A stretch of DNA of 56,531 nt from Methanobacteriota archaeon (GCA_020347645.1 CP070736.1:396553-453083), one strand, 5' to 3'. Counted from the first letter of the stretch, positions 26,001 through 33,754 are shown. Numbers and translations are program-made. The notes: generated by a model not told the origin, from the sequence alone.

Positions 26001-27473
26001 CAGGAGGCAGCTCGATCGTATTTGAAGGCGCTGGAGATCGATCCTTCTGACAAGGCCGCCTGGTACAGGCTGGGGCTGCTGTACGTGGAAATGCAGATGT
26101 TCGAAGAAGCGAACGAGTGTTTCGACAGGGCTCTGGAGCTCGACGACTCCAACTCGAAGGTTTGGATGAGCAAGGGTTTCGTGATGGAGAAGCTCGACTC
26201 ATTCCAGGAAGCCGCATCGGCGTACGATCGGGCGATAGGTCTGGACTCGAACGACAAGAATGCATGGAACAGCAAGGGATACGCAATGCTCGAACTGGGA
26301 AGCCCAGAACAGGCTATGAGATGCTTCGACCATGCACTCACCATAGATCCCTACTTCGAAGCGGCCACTGAGGGCAGGAAGACCGCCGAAGAGGAGATAC
26401 GCAACACGAAGATTGAAGACTACTCCCGCGCGGTGCTAGATTTCGAGTACGCACATGGTAGGCCCGTTTCGAAAGAGGAGGCGTTCAGAGTATGTGGCAT
26501 ACCCTACGCGTTCCTGGATGATGTGCTCGAGTATCTCAGCGACTCGAGCGAGGTGGTTTTATCGGAACTATCGAGAGCAGGGTTCGACAGACATGAGCAG
26601 CTTTCTAGGGAGGTCCTCATCGCAGCGATGCTGAAGAGGGATCTATCCGATCACGGGTTGAGGCTATGTGATATAACTGTGAACTTCCCCGAATTGAAGG
26701 TTTCGAGCGCGAAACGAATCCTAAGCTACATCCGTGCCGTTGAGGAGTACAAGTTCACTCCGGAGGTCGCGGATCCGCAGACAGATTCCCTTCTGCGACA
26801 AGCGTTGGATCTGCCCGCCGACCAGAAGAACGTCTTGGGACTGATCAGGAATCTGGGAGTGGGAGTCTACCAAGCCAGACAGCTGGTAACCATCCTGATG
26901 ACATTCCACGAGGGTGGTGTAGAGTCCCCCACGGTTTCATTGACATCAATAGTAAGCGAGAGTTTTGGAGACTACTCTCCTTACGAGGAGCAGATACCCA
27001 CTACAACTTCTTCAAGAGATAGGGCGCCCACGTCCGCGGATGAGGACCGATATGAGGAGGAAGACTACGAAGATGAGCCAGAGCCCCGTAAGAAGGTTAC
27101 CAGAAGTAGAACTCGACAAAGCTCCGTGAGACCCAGCGCCAAACGGCGACAGGCTGACGACGAGGAGGAAACGCCAACCGATTTGGTGGGAAGGCGTTGT
27201 CTCTTTCACGGAGGAGTAGCTGTAAGCCGCTGCTCAAAATGCAAGGCTGTGCTGTGCAGGGAATGCATAAGGGGTTCGGACCGATGTCCAAGATGCAACA
27301 CGCCTCTAAAGGCAAGCGCTTCCAAGCGAGGAGGGGGGGAGCGGGAACAGGACGAGGAGGAGGACGAGGAGGGCCAGGACGAAAGCAGTCCACAGCAGCC
27401 CACGAAATCGCCGCGCAGGTCTAAGAAGAAAGGGGGTCAGAGCAGCAAACTGGAGGACATCTCGCGGCTATGA
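23019..27473 (+). CDS. Giant TPR-repeat protein with B-box-like zinc finger
   Basis: About 1484 residues from ATG 23019; the frame is open to 22920, but the first 33 residues do not look protein-like. The N-terminal ~85 residues form a lysine-rich helical segment. Residues ~95-1130 are about 30 tetratricopeptide repeats (for example LGRGEDAIAWHKKATELRPK and MQMFEEANECFDRALELDDS), an adaptor surface for partner proteins. A helical region of about 180 residues follows (FEYAHGRPVSKEEAFRVCG). Then comes a charged, disordered stretch, and CLFH-x8-CSKC-x4-CREC-x7-CPRC, which resembles a B-box/RING-type zinc site. The tail is acidic and then basic. No signal peptide or membrane helix is present. The overall plan repeats that of the giant at 2824. 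The partner proteins are unknown. Confidence 0.85.
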   Translation: MLYDDKTLSFQDSGEFDLGILDSLTNKEKRLLNRVDKELTKIDALIKAGKREEAFSSLKKQISLLNEGMGSIDKLKTDFSRLLSTMGFKSITLTEHSTAEDCAKVALQLDPGNPDAMVVLGKAALELGRGEDAIAWHKKATELRPKSPVYWSALGDAHESLDEISDAIVSYRQVVALDPDSVTHYDKILLHEPKDTDIINRKGNALSRLKRYGEAVETFNSGIEIQPKDKDLWIGLGAALNFDGKAKEAIEALDKAYKIDPKDAYILDNLGRIHHKLGNQKQALKCFTRAVELDQSNAVLWNELGVVQEEMNSFDQAIESFDKALEIEPDNLNILLNKKKTLMKSERFVDAIEVCDRIMVIDARNHESLFDKGRALFALERYDEALTFTEASLTIAPESKPAMKLKKDALIRLNRHADVVTWSNRILGVSPDDHETMHDKGVAQTELGKFHDAIKTFEKALKSAPDKRRILISLKEAYKKVQKDAEVVRVCDEIISIDGSEKEAHFDKAVALDRMDCADEAVVTYIMALKNDPKNPDIFYSLAALFLRLGKTKEALDYIKQGLSANPSSVLLWRLKGRVAFTEKDYEDSIESWEKALELDPSDLATGRFLGRALVGMKRYEEALSRYDSVLEADSKDTEAWTLKAEALNLLERYDEALAAIRQTMRLRPNSADLMVKEARVLIKLDHREDALASFNSALAADPRNVDVLDEKKELLKSLKRYDEVIQTCDEILTLSQNNKDAYVDRGSAALFLKRPNDALFAFNRALTIDDADLDTLELKKLALKELDDNESVVDVSDRILELSPKNKAAFSDRAGALDKLGRLEEALESYEKAIALDEKDVFLWNRKGSLLLNAGKAAQGAEAFEHALKLDENQPFILNNRGKAYLELKRFEESLADFDKAIKILPKVPDFHTDRGRVLAAMGRFDDSLDSFTEARRYAPNDISALKYMGMALLKLNRTSEALGCFDEAIRQGSQDRDLWTARAKASEAAGERQEAARSYLKALEIDPSDKAAWYRLGLLYVEMQMFEEANECFDRALELDDSNSKVWMSKGFVMEKLDSFQEAASAYDRAIGLDSNDKNAWNSKGYAMLELGSPEQAMRCFDHALTIDPYFEAATEGRKTAEEEIRNTKIEDYSRAVLDFEYAHGRPVSKEEAFRVCGIPYAFLDDVLEYLSDSSEVVLSELSRAGFDRHEQLSREVLIAAMLKRDLSDHGLRLCDITVNFPELKVSSAKRILSYIRAVEEYKFTPEVADPQTDSLLRQALDLPADQKNVLGLIRNLGVGVYQARQLVTILMTFHEGGVESPTVSLTSIVSESFGDYSPYEEQIPTTTSSRDRAPTSADEDRYEEEDYEDEPEPRKKVTRSRTRQSSVRPSAKRRQADDEEETPTDLVGRRCLFHGGVAVSRCSKCKAVLCRECIRGSDRCPRCNTPLKASASKRGGGEREQDEEEDEEGQDESSPQQPTKSPRRSKKKGGQSSKLEDISRL

Positions 27474-27483
27474 CTAACCCTTT

Positions 27484-27960
27484 CTATCCGTGCAAGCGTT
27501 CAGTGAGGTTCCCAACTCTCTGACCGTATCTGATGCACATCTTCTCAACACGCTTGTCAGGCTTTCTTATCGATACCGGACCGTAGTGATCTCCTTCGGA
27601 GTCACCACAGATTACCATGCCATGGATTAGGAGGGCTTCGAGTATGGCAAGGACGGTCGTCTCGTTGCCTCCGCCGATATTGTGACTGGACGAGAATGCG
27701 CCGCCCACCTTGCCATCCAGCTTTCCATGATACTTCACGCTCCTGTCGAGAAGCTTCTTGACTTCAGCGGACATCAGGCCATAGTAGGTTGGCGAACCCA
27801 AGATGATTCCATCGTAGGATAGAAGCTCCTTGGGGTCGACTCTATTCACATCTTTCACGGACGTCTCTGCACCTGTAGATTCAACGCCCTTCTTTATCAA
27901 ATGGGCCATCTTCTTCGTGTTGCCAGAGCGCGAGAAATAGCATATCAGGACTTTCGCCAT
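27484..27960 (-). CDS. Flavodoxin-family protein
   Basis: 158 residues with the flavodoxin fold: phosphate loop YFSRSGNTKKMA for FMN, GIILGSPTYYGLMSAEVKKL and an SSSHNIGGGNETT loop contacting the flavin ring. It resembles flavodoxin/WrbA-like NAD(P)H:quinone oxidoreductases and multimeric flavodoxin-like proteins of anaerobes. ATG 27960 is six bases after GGTG; an ATG three bases earlier is also possible. Its stop faces the TPR giant, and it diverges from the zinc-ribbon gene. It could be an electron carrier or an oxygen-stress quinone reductase; the sequence does not decide. Confidence 0.88.
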   Translation of the reverse strand: MAKVLICYFSRSGNTKKMAHLIKKGVESTGAETSVKDVNRVDPKELLSYDGIILGSPTYYGLMSAEVKKLLDRSVKYHGKLDGKVGGAFSSSHNIGGGNETTVLAILEALLIHGMVICGDSEGDHYGPVSIRKPDKRVEKMCIRYGQRVGNLTERLHG

Positions 27961-28079
27961 CATTCACACCTGTGCTTGAGGCATTGTCTGGTGGGTTCTT
28001 AGCGATTTCTAGCACGCCGGACGCAAACTTTGAAATGGTCGTCGATTCCTTGTCTTCTTTGTTCAGGAGAACTAGCACA

Positions 28080-28568
28080 ATGCGGATCTGCAACAGATGT
28101 CGACAGGAGACCCAAGATATGTTCTGCCCTAATTGCCGAGTGTTGACGTCCATCCCAAAGGAGAGAAAGGCACCGGTGGCATCTGTGGCTGGTGACCTCT
28201 TCGAGTGCACTATTTGGCAGGCTTCGAATCGTTCGAGGGGAATCGATATCCCACTGGGCCACAGAGACAGGCATTTCTCCAAGGATTTTGAGATGATAGT
28301 GCTATACATCGAGGGGCTCAGGAGCATAGCGAAGCTTGGCTCGGGCTTCTGGAGGAAGCCGGCGGTGATAAGGAAGGCGCTCGGAGATGATGGAAAGGAT
28401 AAGCTTGGCAAGTTTATTGAAAAGCATCACCTCCTCCCTCCTGATCAGTCTCTCAAGGAGAAAGGTATCGTTGATATCGTCATCTTCGAAGTCGTCGTTC
28501 CTTCAGAAGAATTCAAGATATCCATTGCGGAGAGAGCCGAGAGCGAAGGCGTTCAGGACGCCAGCTAG
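28080..28568 (+). CDS. Hypothetical protein with N-terminal zinc ribbon
   Basis: 162 residues from ATG 28080, which has AGGAGA nine bases upstream. Residues 4-19 form a zinc ribbon (CNRCRQETQDMFCPNC). The rest is a soluble alpha/beta body without signals; SKDFEMIVLYIEGLRSI and KGIVDIVIFEVVVPSEEF look like a helix and a strand. I do not recognise the family. The frame also extends upstream to 27972 but without protein-like sequence. A minus-strand frame overlaps it (27881-28411) but lacks a ribosome site. The 3' end overlaps the kbl stop by four bases, tail to tail. Confidence 0.65.
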   Translation: MRICNRCRQETQDMFCPNCRVLTSIPKERKAPVASVAGDLFECTIWQASNRSRGIDIPLGHRDRHFSKDFEMIVLYIEGLRSIAKLGSGFWRKPAVIRKALGDDGKDKLGKFIEKHHLLPPDQSLKEKGIVDIVIFEVVVPSEEFKISIAERAESEGVQDAS

Positions 28569-29758
28569 ACCAGGTCAAGCTCTTTCCCAGTCTTCTCGAA
28601 CGCACATAATGCTTCGTCGAGGTCTTCGTCGGTGAGCGCCGCGTTCATTATCGTACGTATCCTTGCGCCGTCCTGGGAGACCATGGGAAACACAATCGGC
28701 AGAGCGAAGACTCCGAGCTCATACAGCCTCTGGCTGAAGGTCTTCGCTGCCGCGCTACGGCCGATCATTATTGGCACAATCGGAGTGACACTCTTGCCAG
28801 TGTCGAACCCAATGTCCTGAATGCCCTTTCTGAAGTACTCCGTGTTCCTCCAAAGGTCTTTTACATGCTCCGGCTCGGTTTCCAGGACGTCGATAGCTGC
28901 TATGCACGCGGCAGCGACGGCGGGTGGGTGAGAGCCGCTGAGCAGCCATGTTCTAGACATGTTGAGAGCGAAATCCACGAGTTCCTTTGAGCCGGAGATG
29001 TGACCACCCACTACGCCAAAGGCTTTGGAGAAAGTCCCCATCTCAACATGGACTGTGTCCCGTTTCAGTCCGAAGTGGGAGACGATTCCTCTGCCACCTT
29101 CACCCAACACGCCTTCTCCATGGGCGTCATCGACGTAGACCATGGATCCATGCTTTGCAGCGACACTGGCGATCCGGTCAAGAGGCGCCATGTCGCCATC
29201 CATGCTGAACACACCATCAGTGATGATCAGGATTCTACGATGAGGCGGCGTATGTTCTTCCGCTTCAGTCAAGACCTCCTCCAAATGAACATGGTCGCAG
29301 TGTCTGTACACCGTCCTGCTCGCTTTCGATAGCCTCACTCCGTCTATTATGCTTCCATGGTTGAGTTCGTCGCTCACGATGAGGTCTCCTGAACCAGCCA
29401 ACTGAGGGATCAGCCCAGCGTTCGCAGCGAATCCGGTCTGGTATACAAGAGATGCATCAACTCCCTTGAATGCCGCCAGTCGCAGCTCGAGCTCGATATG
29501 CAGGTCCATGTTGCCTGCAATCGGCCTAACAGATCCGGACCCCGCCCCATGACTCCTGACTGCTGCAATAGCCGCCTCTTTGACCTTGGGATGATTGCTG
29601 AGGTTGAGATAGTTGTTGGAGCAGAGCATAATGACATCACGCCCATCCACTCTGCACCGCGGACGGCTCGCTCCTTCCAGCACCCTCAGCCTCCAATCGA
29701 GCTCTTTGTCAACGAGCGCTCTGTATTCCTCCCCGAGAAACGAGACGGGATCTCTCAT
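28565..29758 (-). CDS. kbl: Glycine C-acetyltransferase (2-amino-3-ketobutyrate CoA ligase)
   Basis: 397 residues of the alpha-oxoamine synthase family. It cleaves 2-amino-3-ketobutyrate with CoA into glycine and acetyl-CoA. Landmarks: CSNNYLNLSNHP, YQTGFAANAG, DELNHGSIIDG, VYVDDAHGEG and the pyridoxal-phosphate lysine Lys245 in GTFSKAFG. ATG 29758 has GAGGAG upstream. It lies 10 bases after threonine dehydrogenase, so the two form a threonine-to-glycine unit. Relatives (AONS/BioF, ALAS) look similar; the tdh neighbour settles the call. Confidence 0.94.
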   Translation of the reverse strand: MRDPVSFLGEEYRALVDKELDWRLRVLEGASRPRCRVDGRDVIMLCSNNYLNLSNHPKVKEAAIAAVRSHGAGSGSVRPIAGNMDLHIELELRLAAFKGVDASLVYQTGFAANAGLIPQLAGSGDLIVSDELNHGSIIDGVRLSKASRTVYRHCDHVHLEEVLTEAEEHTPPHRRILIITDGVFSMDGDMAPLDRIASVAAKHGSMVYVDDAHGEGVLGEGGRGIVSHFGLKRDTVHVEMGTFSKAFGVVGGHISGSKELVDFALNMSRTWLLSGSHPPAVAAACIAAIDVLETEPEHVKDLWRNTEYFRKGIQDIGFDTGKSVTPIVPIMIGRSAAAKTFSQRLYELGVFALPIVFPMVSQDGARIRTIMNAALTDEDLDEALCAFEKTGKELDLV

Positions 29759-29768
29759 CGCTATCTCC

Positions 29769-30836
29769 TCACCACTCCGGTATCATCGAGACCTTTGCTG
29801 AGCGCTTCGAGTGAATCAGCTCCATGCCTGACGCTATATCTCTAATGGGCAGCGTGTGCGAGATTATCTTGGGCAACTTATCCCGGAAATCTTCGTTTTC
29901 GAGTAGCCGGTCCATCTCCCTCCAAGTTTCGAACATCTTCCTTCCGGTTATACCATAGACCACAGCGGACTTGAATGTAATGGCGTTGTTGACATCGAGC
30001 TTCACTGGGTCCGAATATAGGCCGAGTATCGAGACTCTCCCGCCCGGTGTCAGCACCTCGAACACCTGCCTCAATGCCGCCGGAGCACCGGACAACTCCA
30101 GCGAAATATCGACACCGTTGCCATCAGTCTCATCCATCACGGCTGATATCAGCTCTTCGTTGCCAACCGAGGCGTCGACCACGACATCCGCACCCATCCT
30201 ACTGGCGAGATCGAATCTCACGTGTTCGCTGCCCAGTTCTGATGCTATGACCTTTCTTGCGCCGACGGCCTTCAGCATTGCAATCGCCATCAGACCTATC
30301 GGGCCGCACCCCGCCACGAAGGCGGTCCTGCCTCGTACGTCATCGGCACACTCGTTGGGCAGCACGGCAAAAGTCGCGTTGCCCAGTGGTTCAAGGAGCG
30401 ACCCGCATTGAGGAGCAAGTTCGCGTGGGATCCTTCTTGCGTTCATAGCTGGGATGCGGATATACTCTGCGAATACGCCGTCCGTGTCAATCCCTAGAAT
30501 CTTCACGTTCCTGCACACGTGCATTCTACCGGTCTTACACTGATAGCATTCCTGATCGACTATGTGGGTCTCTGCAGCTACAAGGTCTCCGATTTCGATG
30601 TCATGGACATCCGAGCCCTTTTCGACGATCTTTCCGCAGGCTTCGTGTCCGAAAATTATGGGCAGCTTCCTGATGCGTCTATCCGCCCAGTTGTTCCAGT
30701 GCCAGATGTGTACATCTGTGCCACAGATGGAGCTGTAGTTCATCTCTATCAAAACGTCCTTGGGCCCAACCTCGGGCCTCGGGACAGATTCGATTCTAGC
30801 TCTGGCTGCCCTTCGTCTCTTCACAACGGCATACAT
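29769..30836 (-). CDS. tdh: L-threonine 3-dehydrogenase
   Basis: 355 residues of the zinc medium-chain dehydrogenase family; oxidises threonine to 2-amino-3-ketobutyrate with NAD+. Catalytic zinc ligands Cys38 (SICGTDVH) and His64-Glu65 (FGHEACG) are present, and GCGPIGLMAI begins the nucleotide-binding fold. The structural-zinc lobe is ETHIVDQECYQC...HVC. Three cysteines remain at 97, 100 and 108, but the first ligand position is Asp94 where archaeal homologues have cysteine. The gene precedes kbl by 10 bases, confirming the pathway, and follows the GPN GTPase by 93 bases with its own possible promoter. Confidence 0.93.
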   Translation of the reverse strand: MYAVVKRRRAARARIESVPRPEVGPKDVLIEMNYSSICGTDVHIWHWNNWADRRIRKLPIIFGHEACGKIVEKGSDVHDIEIGDLVAAETHIVDQECYQCKTGRMHVCRNVKILGIDTDGVFAEYIRIPAMNARRIPRELAPQCGSLLEPLGNATFAVLPNECADDVRGRTAFVAGCGPIGLMAIAMLKAVGARKVIASELGSEHVRFDLASRMGADVVVDASVGNEELISAVMDETDGNGVDISLELSGAPAALRQVFEVLTPGGRVSILGLYSDPVKLDVNNAITFKSAVVYGITGRKMFETWREMDRLLENEDFRDKLPKIISHTLPIRDIASGMELIHSKRSAKVSMIPEW

Positions 30837-30929
30837 CTAATGGTCGTCCTCATTCCTGTACATGATGACGGGATTCATACTCTTAAGTGATTTGATTGAG
30901 CGGGTGAGCGCGGGGCTTCGGGTGGGAGA

Positions 30930-31700
30930 TCATCTGTCTATGTCCTCTCCGCCCTCGAGCGAATGCTGCACGGCGGAGTATATGTCGGCAAGCCCCTCCC
31001 CGGTCTCGGAGCTGACAAGACAGACCTCCATCGCGGCTCCGACCGTGTCGATGGCCTGGAGGAGCTCAAGGCTGATTTGCGTCTGGGCGTCGATAGACTC
31101 ATCGCACAAAGCGGCCCACAAGGCTTGAGGGTCACGGCTCCATGCGCTGACGGCATCGGCTTCCATTTCTGAGAGTAGATCCGCCTTTGCCAAGATGGAT
31201 AACATGGGCAAAGGAATTCTGAACTGCACAGTGACTGAAAGCAGGAGCGAGGTAACCAAACCGTTCGGATTTCTTACCAACACGGGGTCCAAGAGGAATG
31301 CGAGCATAGATGCATTGGTGCCTAGAGCGTCCATGACCGTTCTGCTGCTCTGCCGGAACGCGAAGAGCTCCAACTGTCCTGGCGTGTCCACCAATACATA
31401 GTCCGTGTCGAAGCCTTCTATCACGTCGGCGACCTCGCCGATGTTGAGCGCCAGCATGTCAGCAGCTAGAATTTGGGCGCCGTTAGGTCCCAACGAGTAC
31501 TCGTCCATGATTTCAGATATTCTAATCCAGTCTCTGACATCCACATCTGGCTCATATGGCAGCGAATCGCAACCTGGGTCAAGATTGACGATTATGCAAT
31601 CATAACTCTCATTCTTCAACCATTGGCCGAAAGTGCTGGTGAGAGTGCTCTTTCCGGAGCCTGCAGTGCCGATGAAATACAAGTTCTTGGTTGCCAACAC
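30930..31700 (-). CDS. GPN-loop GTPase
   Basis: 256 residues of the GPN GTPase family (archaeal relative of eukaryotic GPN1-3, which help assemble or import RNA polymerase II; archaeal role unknown). P-loop GTAGSGKST at 11-19, the diagnostic Gly-Pro-Asn at 71-73 in SLGPNGAQ, DTPGQLELFAF as Walker B/G3 and AKADLL as the guanine-specificity motif. I chose GTG 31700, which has GAGGAGG upstream; the longer frame to 31778 is unlikely. It leads the GPN, tdh, kbl series. Confidence 0.93.
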   Translation of the reverse strand: MLATKNLYFIGTAGSGKSTLTSTFGQWLKNESYDCIIVNLDPGCDSLPYEPDVDVRDWIRISEIMDEYSLGPNGAQILAADMLALNIGEVADVIEGFDTDYVLVDTPGQLELFAFRQSSRTVMDALGTNASMLAFLLDPVLVRNPNGLVTSLLLSVTVQFRIPLPMLSILAKADLLSEMEADAVSAWSRDPQALWAALCDESIDAQTQISLELLQAIDTVGAAMEVCLVSSETGEGLADIYSAVQHSLEGGEDIDR

Positions 31701-31860
31701 AAGACCTCCTCGCAACGTAAGCATGTCCGGGCCGAACGACACTACGTCCGATGCGGTACGATTGGGCGACGGCGACATTAAGCTTTTCTCGTAGATTGCA
31801 TTGGTGCCGGCAAATCGCAGCCGTGGGTTCGCATGTCCACCTTACGATTGACATTGGCGA

Positions 31861-31877
31861 CCTAATGCGAAATTAGG
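31861..31877 (-). terminator. Hairpin downstream of tRNA-Lys
   Basis: CCTAAT-loop-ATTAGG forms a 6-bp stem about 28 bases past the tRNA-Lys 3' end. There is no strong T-run, so a role in termination or 3' processing is only a guess. Confidence 0.25.
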
Positions 31878-31904
31878 AGCTTGTCATTGGGAGTGGCGGA
31901 AAGG

Positions 31905-32008
31905 CGGGCTCGAAGGGATTCGAACCCTTGACCCACCGGTATCTCCTGAGAGACACGATGGGTGTCGCAGTAAGAGCCGGTTGCTCTACCTAGCTGAGCT
32001 ACGAGCCC
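31905..32008 (-). tRNA. tRNA-Lys (anticodon CTT) with a 30-base intron
   Basis: On the minus strand, acceptor GGGCTCG pairs with CGAGCCC, discriminator G. The D arm is GCTCAGCTAGGTAGAGC. The anticodon stem ACCGG/CCGGT encloses C-T-CTT-A, giving anticodon CTT (31972-31974), lysine. The T arm is AAGGG-TTCGAAT-CCCTT. An insertion lies between positions 37 and 38 (31941-31970) and contains a GACAC/GTGTC stem, typical of an archaeal intron. Removing it leaves a 74-base tRNA. No CCA is encoded. Confidence 0.94.
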
Positions 32009-32033
32009 GCGAATCGGCAGTATATTCTTGTCG

Positions 32034-32043
32034 CTAATAAACC
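32034..32043 (-). promoter_or_regulatory. TATA box of tRNA-Lys
   Basis: GGTTTATTAG on the minus strand is about 30 bases before the tRNA 5' end. Confidence 0.55.
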
Positions 32044-32194
32044 TATCGAGATTGGACGGTGAAGATTGATTATCTGGCTAGTGACGGTGTAGGCCAATGA
32101 TGAGAATGGATTATGTGCGTTCGGTTCTTAAAGCTCGGGTCGCTTTGACAGAGAGTCTATGCACGCGGTAGCGATTCAGTCAAAGTCCGCCGAA

Positions 32195-32204
32195 CATTTT
32201 ATCA
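32195..32204 (+). promoter_or_regulatory. TATA box of the MBL hydrolase gene
   Basis: CATTTTATCA is about 30 bases before ATG 32230. A GGAGGAG at 32207 is too far from that ATG to be its ribosome site, so a leaderless message is more likely. Confidence 0.45.
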
Positions 32205-32229
32205 TTGGAGGAGCCTTTGCAGCAGTCGG

Positions 32230-33000
32230 ATGCACGATTCGTTCGTCGCGGTCTTGAGCAGTGGAAGCTGCGGCAATTCGACATTTGTGTCAGCTTCGGA
32301 GACCTCTCTACTTATAGATGCGGGCCTCTCCTGCCGGGAGCTGGAAAGGCGTCTGGCAATCTATGGCATCGAGCCGCAGCAGATAGAAGGTGTGTTGCTA
32401 ACTCACGAGCACACGGACCACAACAGAGGCGCTCGAAGATTCTGTAAGATGCATGGTGTGTCTTTGTTCGGCACGGCTGGAACTCTGGCTCTAACGCCTC
32501 ATGAAGACGTCAACTCCATTGTGATATCCGACCGGGAGTCCTTGGCGATCGGCAGCATCTCCGTGCGGCCTTTTCCTGTGAATCATCTAGCAGCAGAACC
32601 AGTTGCGTTCTCTCTAACGCTCAACGGGGCGAAGGTTTCGATAGCCTCGGATCTTGGATGCTTCACCGAGCGGGTCGTACGTGAAATGAAATGCTCGAAC
32701 CTGCTCATGGTCGAAGCGAACTATGACGAAGAAATGCTTAGAAATGGCAACTATCCCGGCTTTCTGAAGAGAGCCATAATGAGCGATCATGGTCACTTAT
32801 CGAACTACGATGCGGGCAACCTTTGCGCAAGCACTGCAAGCGACGCCTCCAAGGAGATCGTATTGCTTCATTTGAGTAAGGATAATAACAGCTCGGAGGT
32901 CGCCAAGGATGCTGTGTGCGATAGCATCGGGGAGTTGATGCCTCGGATGAGTGTCGTACCTGTTGAACACGGATTGCATGCAGGTCCTTTCAAGCTATGA
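32230..33000 (+). CDS. Metallo-beta-lactamase-fold hydrolase (WalJ/YycJ-like)
   Basis: 256 residues. The metal motif HEHTDH is at 59-64 (GVLLTHEHTDHNRGA), preceded by LLIDAGLS. Later metal ligands are likely in IASDLGCF and SDHGHLSNYDAG. The N-terminus SSGSCGNST is a hallmark of the group of small MBL proteins related to WalJ/YycJ, reported as exonuclease-like or phosphodiesterase enzymes in bacteria. Cytoplasmic, no signal peptide. It converges on the GINS gene with a six-base overlap of ends. The actual substrate cannot be told. Confidence 0.88.
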   Translation: MHDSFVAVLSSGSCGNSTFVSASETSLLIDAGLSCRELERRLAIYGIEPQQIEGVLLTHEHTDHNRGARRFCKMHGVSLFGTAGTLALTPHEDVNSIVISDRESLAIGSISVRPFPVNHLAAEPVAFSLTLNGAKVSIASDLGCFTERVVREMKCSNLLMVEANYDEEMLRNGNYPGFLKRAIMSDHGHLSNYDAGNLCASTASDASKEIVLLHLSKDNNSSEVAKDAVCDSIGELMPRMSVVPVEHGLHAGPFKL

Positions 33001-33657
33001 TGACTCGATGACTCTAATCTTACCATGCGATGCGAGCGTTTCAGCGATTTCCTTCGGAAGTGTAATCACATCTTCTCTTCGGAGGGTATAGTCTTTGTCA
33101 ACCCCTGCGAACGTGGGAATATCCTCAAGAACCCTCACGAGGACGAGGGGTGTAGATTTGCCTTCGTCCGTCTCCGAAGCTCCTCCATTCCCGCTGACGG
33201 AGTCAGTCTGGGAGGCCTCAGGCAGTTGAACGACGTCTTTGGGGTTCGAGAAACGCGGTCCAGAATCGTCGATGTCTGCGTTGCTGTCCCTATGCGCTCC
33301 AAGCACCGATACCAGGCTGGAGTAGAGGACGAGTTCATCGGGGGTCAGGTTTGCGGTTTCTGGGCTGTCTCCAGCTACCTTTCTCAGAGCCAACAGTGCA
33401 ATCTTCCGCTGACGGAGCTCATAGATCCGCTTGGCCTTGTCACCAGCCTTCTTGAGCTGGTCGCTTAGCATCATGCTCGCCTGCGAACCAGGGTTTGTGG
33501 CAATCTCCTTTTCATTCTCTCTGCGCAGACTTCGAACGTACGACGCCATCTTCTGATAGAAGTCCGGGCCAACCTTGCTGAGTTGAGGGGATCCATACTC
33601 TTGTCGAAAGAGTGCCATGATGTCCTCGAACCCTACGTCCCCCCTTTTAGCCGCCAT
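32995..33657 (-). CDS. GINS complex subunit (Gins51/Gins15 type)
   Basis: 220 residues. An N-terminal helical A-domain (FEDIMALFRQEYGSPQLSKVGPDFYQKMASYVRSL) is followed by a low-complexity linker and a C-terminal B-domain (VRVLEDIPTFAGVDKDYTLRREDVITLPKEIAETLASHGKIRVI). That A-then-B order is the Sld5/Psf1 type, called Gins51 in archaea. GINS links MCM helicase with polymerase and GAN at the fork. ATG 33657 is 28 bases from a TATA-like GTATTTGATG box (33681-33690); ATG 33669 is also possible. It diverges from the DUF167 gene. Confidence 0.9.
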   Translation of the reverse strand: MAAKRGDVGFEDIMALFRQEYGSPQLSKVGPDFYQKMASYVRSLRRENEKEIATNPGSQASMMLSDQLKKAGDKAKRIYELRQRKIALLALRKVAGDSPETANLTPDELVLYSSLVSVLGAHRDSNADIDDSGPRFSNPKDVVQLPEASQTDSVSGNGGASETDEGKSTPLVLVRVLEDIPTFAGVDKDYTLRREDVITLPKEIAETLASHGKIRVIESS

Positions 33658-33722
33658 CGCTTCGCCCATACATCAACAACGTATTTGATGCTTGTGCGAG
33701 GAATTGGTGGAAAGGTTTTTGC

Positions 33723-33740
33723 GAGAGAGCACGCTCTCTC
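33723..33740. promoter_or_regulatory. 18-base inverted repeat before the DUF167-Toprim genes
   Basis: GAGAGAGC-AC-GCTCTCTC sits between a TATA-like GGTTTTTGCG (33714-33723) and the ATG at 33755, over the expected transcription start. That position fits an operator or a leader hairpin. Confidence 0.45.
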
Positions 33741-33754
33741 AATATGTCCGAACC

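Noticed and set aside
27881-28411. Minus-strand frame of 176 codons
   Set aside because: It is antisense to the zinc-ribbon gene, overlaps the flavodoxin start, has no ribosome site and no recognisable motif; the plus-strand frame has AGGAGA and a CxxC pair.
32098-32172. 24-codon frame before the MBL gene
   Set aside because: No ribosome site or conserved-looking sequence; too short to support.
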